From NCBI GenBank assembly GCA_016873225.1, contig VGXS01000024.1, positions 1 to 59,472 of the forward strand: 59,472 nucleotides of DNA, given 5' to 3'. This DNA is from Planctomycetota bacterium (GTDB lineage Bacteria; Planctomycetota; Planctomycetia; Gemmatales; Gemmataceae). The translations under genes and the position numbers were made by a program. Shown here one piece after another: positions 27,237 to 34,529 of this stretch (the stretch's first letter is position 1; each line of letters begins with the position of its first letter). Below the pieces are notes generated by a model, which was given only the letters and a program-made list of their open reading frames with translations, searched no databases and was not told the origin of the DNA.

Positions 27237-28244
27237 TCAGGCGGCCCGGCGGGCGTCGGTGCCCCGCTCGACATTGATCGCCTCGGAGACGGCATAGCTG
27301 CGCTTGCCCTGGCTTTCGAAGTAGGTGCGCGACAGCACCTCGCCCAACAGGCCCAGCCCGATCGACTGAGTGCCGATGAGCACGAACAGGGCCGACAGCA
27401 GCAGGAACGGATTGCCGGTCATCCACAGGCCCGTGGTCCATTTCATGATGATGGTCGCCGCCAGGCTGCAGAAACCCAGCCCCATGCACGCCAGGCCGAA
27501 CATGCCCATGGCGTGCATGGGCCGCGCCAGGTAGGTGTGCAGGAACTGCACGGTGATGAGGTCGAGCACCACCCGGAAGGTGCGGGTGAGGTTGTACTTG
27601 GTGACGCCGGCGACGCGGGCGTGGTGCCTGGCGGGAATCTGCACCATGCGGGCGCCGGTCATCTGCACGAGCACGGGAATGAACCGGTGCAGCTCGCCGT
27701 AAAGCGGCAGTTCGCGGGCGATGTCGGCGCGCATGACGCGTATGGTGCAACCCATGTCGCGTATGGAGCAGCCCGTCACCTTCCGGATAAGGCCGTTGGC
27801 GAGCAGGCTGGGAACCTTGCGGAGGAACAGGTCGTCCTGCCTCCTGGCCCGTTCGCCGAAGACGGCGTCGTGGCCCTCGTCGATCTGGCGCAGCATCACG
27901 GGCAGGTCGGCCGGATCGTTCTGGAGGTCGCCGTCCATGGTGGCGATCAGGTCGCCGGTGGCATGGTCGATGCCTGCCTTGAGAGCCGGAGTTTGTCCGT
28001 AATTGCGCCTGAGGCGAACCACCTTCACGCGGGAATCGGCGCAGGCCAGCTCGCGGAGGACCTCCATCGACCGGTCGCGGGAACCGTCATCCACCAGCAC
28101 GATCTCGTAGTCGGCCAGTGGCGGCGAGGCGCCGGGACGGGTCAGGGGTTCCAGGGCGGCGGTGAGCCTCTCATGCAGCGGACGCAGGTTGTCCTGCTCC
28201 TCCTTCACCGGAATGATCACCGACAGCTTCCGTGCCTGGCTCAT
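27237..28244 (-). CDS. GT2 glycosyltransferase (dolichol-phosphate-mannose/undecaprenyl-phosphate type)
   Basis: A 335-residue membrane glycosyltransferase. The start ATG 28244 fits the GT-A beginning (KLSVIIPVKEEQDNL); the longer open frame upstream is antisense overlap with the previous gene. Catalytic stretches are EIVLVDDGSRDRS, RLRRNYGQTPALKAGID, IATMDGDLQNDP (the DxD-like metal site) and GARMVQIPARHHAR. Two C-terminal membrane segments follow (GLACMGLGFCSLAATII and FLLLSALFVLIGTQSIGLGLLG). The family transfers a sugar from a nucleotide sugar to a polyprenyl phosphate. Its 5' end overlaps the UPF0104 gene by 74 nt, so the two are translationally linked. Confidence 0.9.
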   Translation of the reverse strand: MSQARKLSVIIPVKEEQDNLRPLHERLTAALEPLTRPGASPPLADYEIVLVDDGSRDRSMEVLRELACADSRVKVVRLRRNYGQTPALKAGIDHATGDLIATMDGDLQNDPADLPVMLRQIDEGHDAVFGERARRQDDLFLRKVPSLLANGLIRKVTGCSIRDMGCTIRVMRADIARELPLYGELHRFIPVLVQMTGARMVQIPARHHARVAGVTKYNLTRTFRVVLDLITVQFLHTYLARPMHAMGMFGLACMGLGFCSLAATIIMKWTTGLWMTGNPFLLLSALFVLIGTQSIGLGLLGEVLSRTYFESQGKRSYAVSEAINVERGTDARRAA

Positions 28245-29220
28245 CGCTTCCTCCCATCGACTCTTCGTCCCGCCGGGGCATTCCGTCCGCCAGGAGCACC
28301 GGCAACCCGGCGAGCGCCACCAGCGAGGTGGCCGCGAAGCCCAGCAGGCTGAGCGCCACCGATTGGGCCGATGAAACGCCCAAAGGCGACAGCAGCCCGA
28401 CATATCCCGCCTCGCGCAATCCCATGCCATTGAGGCTGACGGGCAGCAGCGTGAGCAGCGAAACCAGCGGCACGACGCAACCGTAAAACGCCCACGGAAG
28501 GTCGATGCCCAGTCCCGTGCCCACAAGCGCCACCTGCGCGATGCTGGACATCTGGACCACCACCGAGCAGGCCGTCGTGGTGGCCAGCAATACCGGATCG
28601 CGCAGCACGCCGTCAACGCCCCCCAGCAGCGGGGCGAATCGCGGGGCCACCTTGCGGCCGATGATCGAGATGAGGGGCCATGCCAAAAGCCCGCAAGCCG
28701 CCGCGGTGACGGCCATCCACACGGGTGCCGTCACCCGGGCCGGCAATCCGGGCGGCGCCGCCAAGGCCGCGACGCCAGCCACCCCGATGAGCACACCCAG
28801 GCCGGTGGCCCGGTCGAGCAGCACGCTGGCCACCGCCGCTTGCCGTCGCGCCAGAACCGGTCCGGTTCCCTTGCGGGACAGGTACCAGGCGCGCACGACA
28901 TCTCCACCCACCGAGCTGGGCAGGGCCAAATTGCAAAACATTCCCGCGGCATACCAACGAACGAACGGGCCGAACGGGTCGCGGAACCCTTGGGCGCGGG
29001 CCAGTGCCCGCCAACGAATGGCGCTGGCCACCTGGGCCAGCGAGAAAACGGCAATCGACGCCGCGAAGAAGCGGAAATCCATGCCGGCGAACGAACGGGC
29101 CAAGGCCTGCCAATCCATGCGGCTGGCCAGGTATCCCAACAGGCCCATGGTGCCCGCCCACCTGAGCCCCATCGCCAGACGGGCTTTCCAAAGGCCGGGC
29201 CTGGGGGCTTCCGTCGTCAT
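28171..29220 (-). CDS. UPF0104/lysylphosphatidylglycerol-synthase-TM-region membrane protein
   Basis: A 349-residue polytopic protein of the UPF0104 family (AglD-like; the transmembrane part of MprF). Family stretches include FFAASIAVFSLAQVASAIRW, NLALPSSVGGDVVRAWYL and SVLLDRATGLGVLI. It often sits next to GT2 glycosyltransferases and may flip or present lipid-linked sugars, though that role is not proved for most members. The start ATG 29220 overlaps the stop of the phosphatase gene by 4 nt, and its last 74 nt overlap the GT2 gene, making a tight three-gene unit. Confidence 0.85.
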   Translation of the reverse strand: MTTEAPRPGLWKARLAMGLRWAGTMGLLGYLASRMDWQALARSFAGMDFRFFAASIAVFSLAQVASAIRWRALARAQGFRDPFGPFVRWYAAGMFCNLALPSSVGGDVVRAWYLSRKGTGPVLARRQAAVASVLLDRATGLGVLIGVAGVAALAAPPGLPARVTAPVWMAVTAAACGLLAWPLISIIGRKVAPRFAPLLGGVDGVLRDPVLLATTTACSVVVQMSSIAQVALVGTGLGIDLPWAFYGCVVPLVSLLTLLPVSLNGMGLREAGYVGLLSPLGVSSAQSVALSLLGFAATSLVALAGLPVLLADGMPRRDEESMGGSDEPGTEAVGDHSGEGGAGQPASAA

Positions 29221-30200
29221 GAACCGGCCTTTCCCACCTCGAAAATCCCTTCCAGCACCTCGCCCCCCGCCTGAAGGAAGGTGGCGTGCTGGGGGTCGGT
29301 CATGTCGACCAACAGCTTGTACTTCCCGCCGCATGCCAAGCCGGGCAGGGATATGTCGAGGTCAATCGAGCCTCCCGGCGGCACGCTCCGTTCAAACATT
29401 CCCGACATTCCGGCCGCCACCGAAGCCCCGGATGAGGAAAGCAGCCTCCAGCAAAGGTGCACGCCCGCGTTGTCGCTCGTTGAAAACCGCCATGTGCCGA
29501 CCGAGTTGTTCGTGGCCCTGACTCGCAGGAGGCCGGGTTGTTCGGCTTGGATGGCCGGGGGCCATGGGCCTGACCAGTCAAGCCTCGCGCGAAGGTGCCC
29601 GGGGCAGTAATGGTTCCGAACGAAATCACGGATGACTTCGGGGCTGTGCCGAAGCTGTCGGCTGGCCAACCATTCCGCGTACATGTCGAGGGCCTCGTCC
29701 ATGTGCGCCGTTCGCCCGAAGCGGAAATGGCCGAAACGGGCGCCCAATTGCCAGTAGGCGGCATCAAGGCCTTCATTCGTCTTGAGCAATTTCCACAGCG
29801 CGCACGCCAGTCCCGTGCGGTCGATTCCCCGGTGGCAATGAATGAGGACCGGTTCCTCGGCGTTGTCGAGCAGGTCAACCAATTCACGGAACGCCTTGGT
29901 GGATGGCAGTCGCGTGGCTGAGAAGGCCAGATCCTCGAGATTGATGTCGAGTTCCTGGCAGGCCTTGGCCTCCTCGAGATACCAAGGTGACGGGTCGCAG
30001 CATCCACGAAGGTTGATGATCGTGCGGACGCGGTAATCGCGGACCAGGGAACGAACACGGTCGGCGCCCGGCTGGGAACAGCGGTAGAGCCGGTTTTCAG
30101 CCACGGCGTGGAAGTTGCCCAGGGCGAACACACGGGTCGCTTCAGCGGCCAAGGCGGCGGCTGCAAGACCCGTCAGCACCACCACCATCTTCGCCGCCAC
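29217..30200 (-). CDS. Secreted dual-specificity/tyrosine phosphatase with C-terminal beta domain
   Basis: A CX5R phosphatase. A hydrophobic N-terminus (VVVLTGLAAAALAAEA) is followed by NRLYRCSQP, VRTIINLRG and the catalytic loop HCHRGIDRTG (Cys about 122, Arg about 128). A roughly 115-residue C-terminal beta-rich region follows (RVRATNNSVGTWRF to SLPGLACGGKYKLLVD), resembling an Ig-like domain. The start is uncertain: GTG 30200 (GGGGAAGG close upstream) is chosen; TTG 30233 and ATG 30188 are possible. It heads an operon with UPF0104 and GT2 genes, so it may remove phosphate from a lipid or sugar intermediate, as inference. Confidence 0.8.
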   Translation of the reverse strand: MAAKMVVVLTGLAAAALAAEATRVFALGNFHAVAENRLYRCSQPGADRVRSLVRDYRVRTIINLRGCCDPSPWYLEEAKACQELDINLEDLAFSATRLPSTKAFRELVDLLDNAEEPVLIHCHRGIDRTGLACALWKLLKTNEGLDAAYWQLGARFGHFRFGRTAHMDEALDMYAEWLASRQLRHSPEVIRDFVRNHYCPGHLRARLDWSGPWPPAIQAEQPGLLRVRATNNSVGTWRFSTSDNAGVHLCWRLLSSSGASVAAGMSGMFERSVPPGGSIDLDISLPGLACGGKYKLLVDMTDPQHATFLQAGGEVLEGIFEVGKAGS

Positions 30201-30304
30201 ATGCCTTCCCCGATTGGCTTTCTTTTCGACCAAAGCATGGGATCATGCCACAGGCGCGATTCCCGGTTCCAGCCGGATCGGCCGGCCCCTAGAGGACCAT
30301 TCAC

Positions 30305-31183
30305 ATGATCATCGGATGGATCTGCTTGCTTTCATGCGTCAATCAGGCCGACGGCCTGCAAGCCAGGCTGAATTCGATAGCCATGGAGACAGGTGGCAAG
30401 ATTTTCCTTTACGCCAAAAACCTCAAGAGCCAAAAGACTTGCGGCATCAGTGAAGATGTCCCGTGCCGCACGGCGAGCACGATCAAGCTGCCCATACTGG
30501 CGGCGGTGCACGCCGAGGTGAGGGCGGGCAGGCTGGCGTGGGACGAGAAACTGCTGCTGGGGCCGAAATCGCGCACGGGGGGAGCGGGAATCTTGCCCGA
30601 GTTGGGTGACGGCCTGCCCCTGACATTAAGGGATGCATCCCGGCTGATGATGGTGCTCAGCGACAACACCGCCACCAACATGATCCTCGACAGGATGGGC
30701 GCCGACACCGTGAACGGGCACCTGGAATCCTGGGGGTTCAAGCAAACGAGGTCGATGCGGAAGATTGGGGCGGGCGGGGAGAGCAAGGCGTTTCACTCTC
30801 CCGAGAACAAGAGACCCGATGGCTCCACCTATGGCATCGGCCGGTCCACGGCAAAGGAGATGGTGGAGTTGCTGGCGCGACTCGATGCCGGCGCCATTGT
30901 GAGTCCTGAGGATTCCAAGGAGATTCTGGCGTTGATGGGCCGTCAGCAGGGCCGCGACGGCCTGGCGCGAAACGACATGAAGGTGAGGGTGGCGGCCAAG
31001 GCCGGGGCGCTTGACAAGCTCAGGTCGGAAGTGGGAATCCTCCGTACCCCCAAGGCCACGGTCGCCATGGCCATCACCTTCGATGACCTGCCAAAGAGCG
31101 ACTGGTCGGTGGACAACAAGGCCCTCGTGGCGCTCGGCAGGCTCTCCGAGGCGTTGCTGGAGGGCCTGCCGGATGAGCCATGA
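30305..31183 (+). CDS. Class A beta-lactamase-related serine hydrolase
   Basis: A 292-residue protein with the three motifs of serine penicillin-recognising enzymes: STIK (Ser 58, Lys 61), SDN (119-121) and KAG (232-234) in place of KTG. The short N-terminal hydrophobic stretch (IIGWICLLSC) suggests export, with the Cys residues possibly a weak lipobox. The fold and motif spacing match class A beta-lactamases or DD-peptidase-like hydrolases; whether it hydrolyses antibiotics is not predictable. It diverges from the phosphatase gene across about 100 bp and ends 3 bp from the convergent DUF1080 gene. Confidence 0.85.
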   Translation: MIIGWICLLSCVNQADGLQARLNSIAMETGGKIFLYAKNLKSQKTCGISEDVPCRTASTIKLPILAAVHAEVRAGRLAWDEKLLLGPKSRTGGAGILPELGDGLPLTLRDASRLMMVLSDNTATNMILDRMGADTVNGHLESWGFKQTRSMRKIGAGGESKAFHSPENKRPDGSTYGIGRSTAKEMVELLARLDAGAIVSPEDSKEILALMGRQQGRDGLARNDMKVRVAAKAGALDKLRSEVGILRTPKATVAMAITFDDLPKSDWSVDNKALVALGRLSEALLEGLPDEP

Positions 31184-31186
31184 AAC

Positions 31187-31882
31187 TTACGGCATTTCCT
31201 TGAGCTTGATGTTGCGGAACTCGATGGGTGAACCTTCGGATTCGAGGCAGATGTAGCCGTTCTTGGGGTTGCACTCGGCGCCGCCGGAAACTTCCTCGCC
31301 GTTGACAGTCAGGCGGATTTCACCGTTGATGGCCTTGATGTGGTAATGGTTCCACTCGCCGGCGGCCTTGGTGGTTTCTTTCTTGGGGAAGCTGCGTTGC
31401 CCATTGGGTGAAACCGGCGGGAAGGGTTTCATCTTGCTTGTGCCGACGGGAAAGACATCGCCGTGGCAGGTGAACCAGTCGGCCTTTTTCTTGGAGTTCT
31501 TCTCATAGTTGGTCTTGTAGGCGAGGTCGAGCACCTGCACCTCGATGCCATGCGGCAGGCCGCCCCGCTTGAGTTCCGCCAGGGGTTTCTCCGGCGCCCA
31601 GACGAACACTCCCGAGTTGCCCGCGGGCTTGAGGTGCTTCCACTCAAGGACGAGTTCGAAGTTCGTGTACTGCTTGGCGCTCTTGAGCACGCCAACGGGG
31701 GTTCCGGTGCAGTACAGGCTGCCGTCGTCCTTCCACTGGAAGGTGTTGTCGTCGCAGTTGGCCTTGGTGAAGTCATCCTTGCCGAGGCTTTTCCAGCCCG
31801 GGCCAGCTCCGGGTGTGTCGGCCGCAGCGAGGGTCAGGGCCAGGAAGGTAAAGGCGGCGAGAATGAAGGCGTGTCGCAACAT
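31187..31882 (-). CDS. DUF1080 (3-keto-disaccharide hydrolase-type) protein
   Basis: A 231-residue secreted protein with a signal peptide (FILAAFTFLALTLAAA) and a concanavalin-like DUF1080 domain. Family stretches are GWKSLGKDDF, GVLKSAKQYTNFELVLEWKH, GNSGVFVWAPEKP, GIEVQVLD, WNHYHIKAINGEIRLTVNGEEV and GYICLESEGSPIEFRNIKLKE. Members of the domain cleave 3-keto glycosides, and planctomycetes have many copies. Start ATG 31882 has GGAG 9 nt upstream; an upstream in-frame start at 31930 is less likely because the signal peptide starts here. Confidence 0.9.
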   Translation of the reverse strand: MLRHAFILAAFTFLALTLAAADTPGAGPGWKSLGKDDFTKANCDDNTFQWKDDGSLYCTGTPVGVLKSAKQYTNFELVLEWKHLKPAGNSGVFVWAPEKPLAELKRGGLPHGIEVQVLDLAYKTNYEKNSKKKADWFTCHGDVFPVGTSKMKPFPPVSPNGQRSFPKKETTKAAGEWNHYHIKAINGEIRLTVNGEEVSGGAECNPKNGYICLESEGSPIEFRNIKLKEMP

Positions 31883-31957
31883 CGGGTGCTCCGGGTGGGG
31901 CATGGTGAAGTCCAGAACATCCTTTACCATGCCCGCCGTTCGGTTGCGAACCGATTG

Positions 31958-32356
31958 TCAGCGTTCCGGCGTCATCACGAAGCTCATGCCATAGGCGGCG
32001 GGTTCAAAATCCTTCCCTTCGCCTTTCTTGAGGAATGCCGGAACAATAACCTTTTCGGCCAAAAGCGGAACAGGCCGGGGACCGGGTATAGGGGCGTTGA
32101 TGTGGATGTAGCGGATTTCCACCATGGCGCCCGGCCTCAGGCCCGCCTTGGTGCGTTCCACATGCAGAACCCTGGCCACCGCGACAACCTCGGTGGCGTT
32201 TCCCTTGGCCGCCTTCTTCACGCCCATCACTTCAATGAGAAGCGCCTCCGGGGCCTCGACGCGCAAAGTGTCGTAGGAACCGGGCGGTAGTTCCGCGCGA
32301 ACGCGGGCCGATCCAAGAAGGGTGGCGAAGGCCAAAACCGTGAGCCAGGTTTTCAT
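31958..32356 (-). CDS. Small secreted hypothetical protein
   Basis: A 132-residue protein that I do not recognise. It has a clear signal peptide (TWLTVLAFATLLGSARVRA) and a mostly beta-rich mature part with VEIRYIHINAPIPGPRPVPLL. No catalytic motif is visible. The reading frame is supported by the signal peptide, typical codon use and the position between DUF1080 and the divergent AlkD-like gene, separated from each by less than 80 bp. Confidence 0.65.
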   Translation of the reverse strand: MKTWLTVLAFATLLGSARVRAELPPGSYDTLRVEAPEALLIEVMGVKKAAKGNATEVVAVARVLHVERTKAGLRPGAMVEIRYIHINAPIPGPRPVPLLAEKVIVPAFLKKGEGKDFEPAAYGMSFVMTPER

Positions 32357-32428
32357 GTGAGGGCGTCTCCAAGGGTGGAAGATGGATGCAGAAATGGTGG
32401 TAACAAGGTTATTCTATCAGGCTATCGA

Positions 32429-33205
32429 ATGATGGGGACCTGGACCGTGCAAAAGCGCAAGGGGGCGCGCAGAAGGAGCGAGGTGCCGCCCGAGGTGCGG
32501 CAAGGCCTCAACGACGGCACGCTTGAGACCGCCAATTTGGTCGAGGGCCTCGTCGTGGACTGCGCGGCGCTCTTGGGACATGTGGCGTCCGAGTTGCCCG
32601 CGCGGGCGATGGCCGCCGTCAAGTCGGCGCGCGGCATCACGCGACAGATGCGCGCGGCTGGCGAGGTTTTGGCGGCGGAACTCGGCGCGGATTCGTTCGG
32701 GCGTTTCGCCTCCCACCCATCCGACACCGTGCGGGGTTGGGCCGCCTACCTGCTCGCGTCGCTGCCTGGCCTGACACTCAAGCAACGCCTCGCGCGTATC
32801 AGGCCGCTGGCGGATGATCCGCACTTCGCGGTGCGCGAATGGGCTTGGATCGCCACGCGCGGCGCCGTGGCGGACGATCTGCCGGGGGCGATTCGCCTGC
32901 TGGGGCCTTGGACGGCCGCCGCTTCCGCCAACATCCGCAGGTTCGCGGTGGAAATCACCCGCCCGCGGGGAGTCTGGTGTCCCCACATCGAGTGCCTCAA
33001 GCGCGACCCCGGCCCGGGCCTGCCTTTGCTGGAACCCCTTAGGTCGGACGCCTCCAAATATGTGCGCGACTCGGTGGCCAATTGGCTCAACGATGCCGGC
33101 AAAAGCCATCCGCAATGGGTATCGGCGCTGTGTGGCCGCTGGGCCCGCGAAAGCCGGACGCCCGAAACCGCGCATCTGGTGGCGCGCGCCACGCGGAGCC
33201 TATGA
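32429..33205 (+). CDS. AlkD-like HEAT-repeat protein (DNA alkylation repair family)
   Basis: About 258 residues, all helical, with HEAT-like repeats: TVRGWAAYLLASLPGL, HFAVREWAWIATRGAV, SANIRRFAVEITRPRGVW, KYVRDSVANWLNDAGK and a C-terminal RESRTPETAHLVARATRSL. The block pattern, including the RPRGVW-CPHIECLK region, resembles the DNA alkylation repair (AlkD-like) family, whose members excise alkylated purines without base flipping. The first part is a basic extension (TVQKRKGARRRSEV). The start is uncertain between ATG 32429 and 32432; the frame also opens earlier. Its end overlaps the convergent Gfo/Idh/MocA gene by 6 bp. Confidence 0.75.
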   Translation: MMGTWTVQKRKGARRRSEVPPEVRQGLNDGTLETANLVEGLVVDCAALLGHVASELPARAMAAVKSARGITRQMRAAGEVLAAELGADSFGRFASHPSDTVRGWAAYLLASLPGLTLKQRLARIRPLADDPHFAVREWAWIATRGAVADDLPGAIRLLGPWTAAASANIRRFAVEITRPRGVWCPHIECLKRDPGPGLPLLEPLRSDASKYVRDSVANWLNDAGKSHPQWVSALCGRWARESRTPETAHLVARATRSL

Positions 33206-34351
33206 GGCCAGCGGATGGCCGCGCTCGGCGAGCGGCAGGGTTACCTTGGAACCCGTGAGGGATGCCCTGTAGACGGCCATCACCATCTCGATCGCCTTCA
33301 TCGCGTTTCGGCCTGAGCATTCCGGATCGCGCTTGGAGTCGGCCGCGGCAACGAGGTCATCCACCAGGCGGGCGTTGGCCAGGGCGAATGATCCGGCGGT
33401 CGCCGGGCCGGCGGGTTTCTTCCACACCACCGTGCCGCCGTCCGCGCTCCAGCCGACCTGGGGCCTCAGGTAGACCTGCGTGGGAATGTTGGCGGCGACG
33501 CGAGCGGCCCCCTTGGCGCCAATGAGTTCCAGCCCCCACGGGCCCGCCGCCTCGCGGAGCCTCGCGCGGCTTGTGAACGAGCCGATGACACCCTTGGCGA
33601 AGCCGAATTGGGCGTTGACCTCGTCCCCGGCCACGGGGCCGACATTGTCCTTGGGCATGCGGGCGTCGGCCTTGGAGATGTCCCGGCCCGCCAGTGTGAC
33701 GCCGGCGCGGCACCAGAGGACATCCCCGGCGAACAGCCTCATGAGGTCGAACAGGTGGCTGCCGAGAACAATCATGTCCTCGCCGCCGGCGCGGGCGTTG
33801 TCCTGCTTGCCCCAGGCGCGGATTTCAAGCAGGTCGCCGATGGCTCCCGAGGCGATGGCCTTCCTGAGTTCCGTCACCGCCGGTTCCATGCGCATCTGGT
33901 GCGCCACGGCGATCCTCAGGCCCTTGGCGTCAGCCGCCTTGAGCAGGTTGTCGCCATCCGCCGGCGAAGGCATGAACGGTTTTTCCATGTAGATGTGGGC
34001 GCCCTCCTCCACCGCGGCCATTCCCATCGCGAGGTGCTGGTCACAATGCCGCGGAGCCACCACGACGAATTCGGGCTTCTCCCTGGAGAGCATCTCCCGA
34101 TAGTCGGCGTAGGACTTGGGAGCCTTGAGCCTGTCGGCGGCCTTTTTCAATCCCGCGGGGCTGGCGTCGGCCACCGCCACGAGTTCGATGTCGGGGCGGT
34201 GGGAGAAGGAAGTGTCAAGCCCGTGGCCCCAGTCGCCGCGGCCGGTGGCGCCGATCACGCACAGCCTTCGCTTGCCGCCGGCACCCTGGAAGGCCATCGG
34301 CGCCGCGGCGGCCATGGCGCTAAAATCCCGACGATCAGGCTTGAATTCCAT
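33200..34351 (-). CDS. Gfo/Idh/MocA-family oxidoreductase
   Basis: A 383-residue NAD(P)-dependent sugar oxidoreductase-type protein. The N-terminus EFKPDRRDFSAMAAAAP resembles a twin-arginine-type leader, typical of the exported planctomycete members. The Rossmann fold begins with RRLCVIGATGRGDWG, and the family motif EKPF is present in IYMEKPFMPS. The substrate region includes HQMRMEPAVTELRKAI and GSHLFDLMRLF. Start ATG 34351 has GGGAGAG upstream. Such proteins oxidise or reduce sugars or related polyols; the substrate is unknown. It lies alone, convergent with the AlkD-like gene and divergent from the DUF1549 operon. Confidence 0.9.
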   Translation of the reverse strand: MEFKPDRRDFSAMAAAAPMAFQGAGGKRRLCVIGATGRGDWGHGLDTSFSHRPDIELVAVADASPAGLKKAADRLKAPKSYADYREMLSREKPEFVVVAPRHCDQHLAMGMAAVEEGAHIYMEKPFMPSPADGDNLLKAADAKGLRIAVAHQMRMEPAVTELRKAIASGAIGDLLEIRAWGKQDNARAGGEDMIVLGSHLFDLMRLFAGDVLWCRAGVTLAGRDISKADARMPKDNVGPVAGDEVNAQFGFAKGVIGSFTSRARLREAAGPWGLELIGAKGAARVAANIPTQVYLRPQVGWSADGGTVVWKKPAGPATAGSFALANARLVDDLVAAADSKRDPECSGRNAMKAIEMVMAVYRASLTGSKVTLPLAERGHPLAS

Positions 34352-34450
34352 GAGTTGCTCTCCCGGTTCTGTCGCCAGTATGGCCCATATCGCGCCATTT
34401 CGCCACATCCCTCGCGGTGGTCAAGTGAAGCGGATCATTCGAATGCGGCT

Positions 34451-34479
34451 TTGACACCGGCCGACTCCGGCTGCAAAAT
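34451..34479 (+). promoter_or_regulatory. Candidate promoter of the second DUF1549/1501/PPC operon
   Basis: A perfect TTGACA (34451-34456) is followed at 17 nt by CAAAAT (34474-34479), which matches the -10 consensus at four of six positions. It lies about 50-80 nt upstream of ATG 34530, in the divergent gap with the Gfo/Idh/MocA gene. Confidence 0.45.
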
Positions 34480-34529
34480 GAGGTATCCTTCCTCCGGGAA
34501 GATGTTCCCGACCGCTGGACAGCCCCGCC

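Noticed and set aside
28245..28616. Upstream extension of the GT2 frame
   Set aside because: It lies inside the UPF0104 gene in another frame and has Trp/Arg-rich composition; the GT-A fold starts at the ATG chosen.
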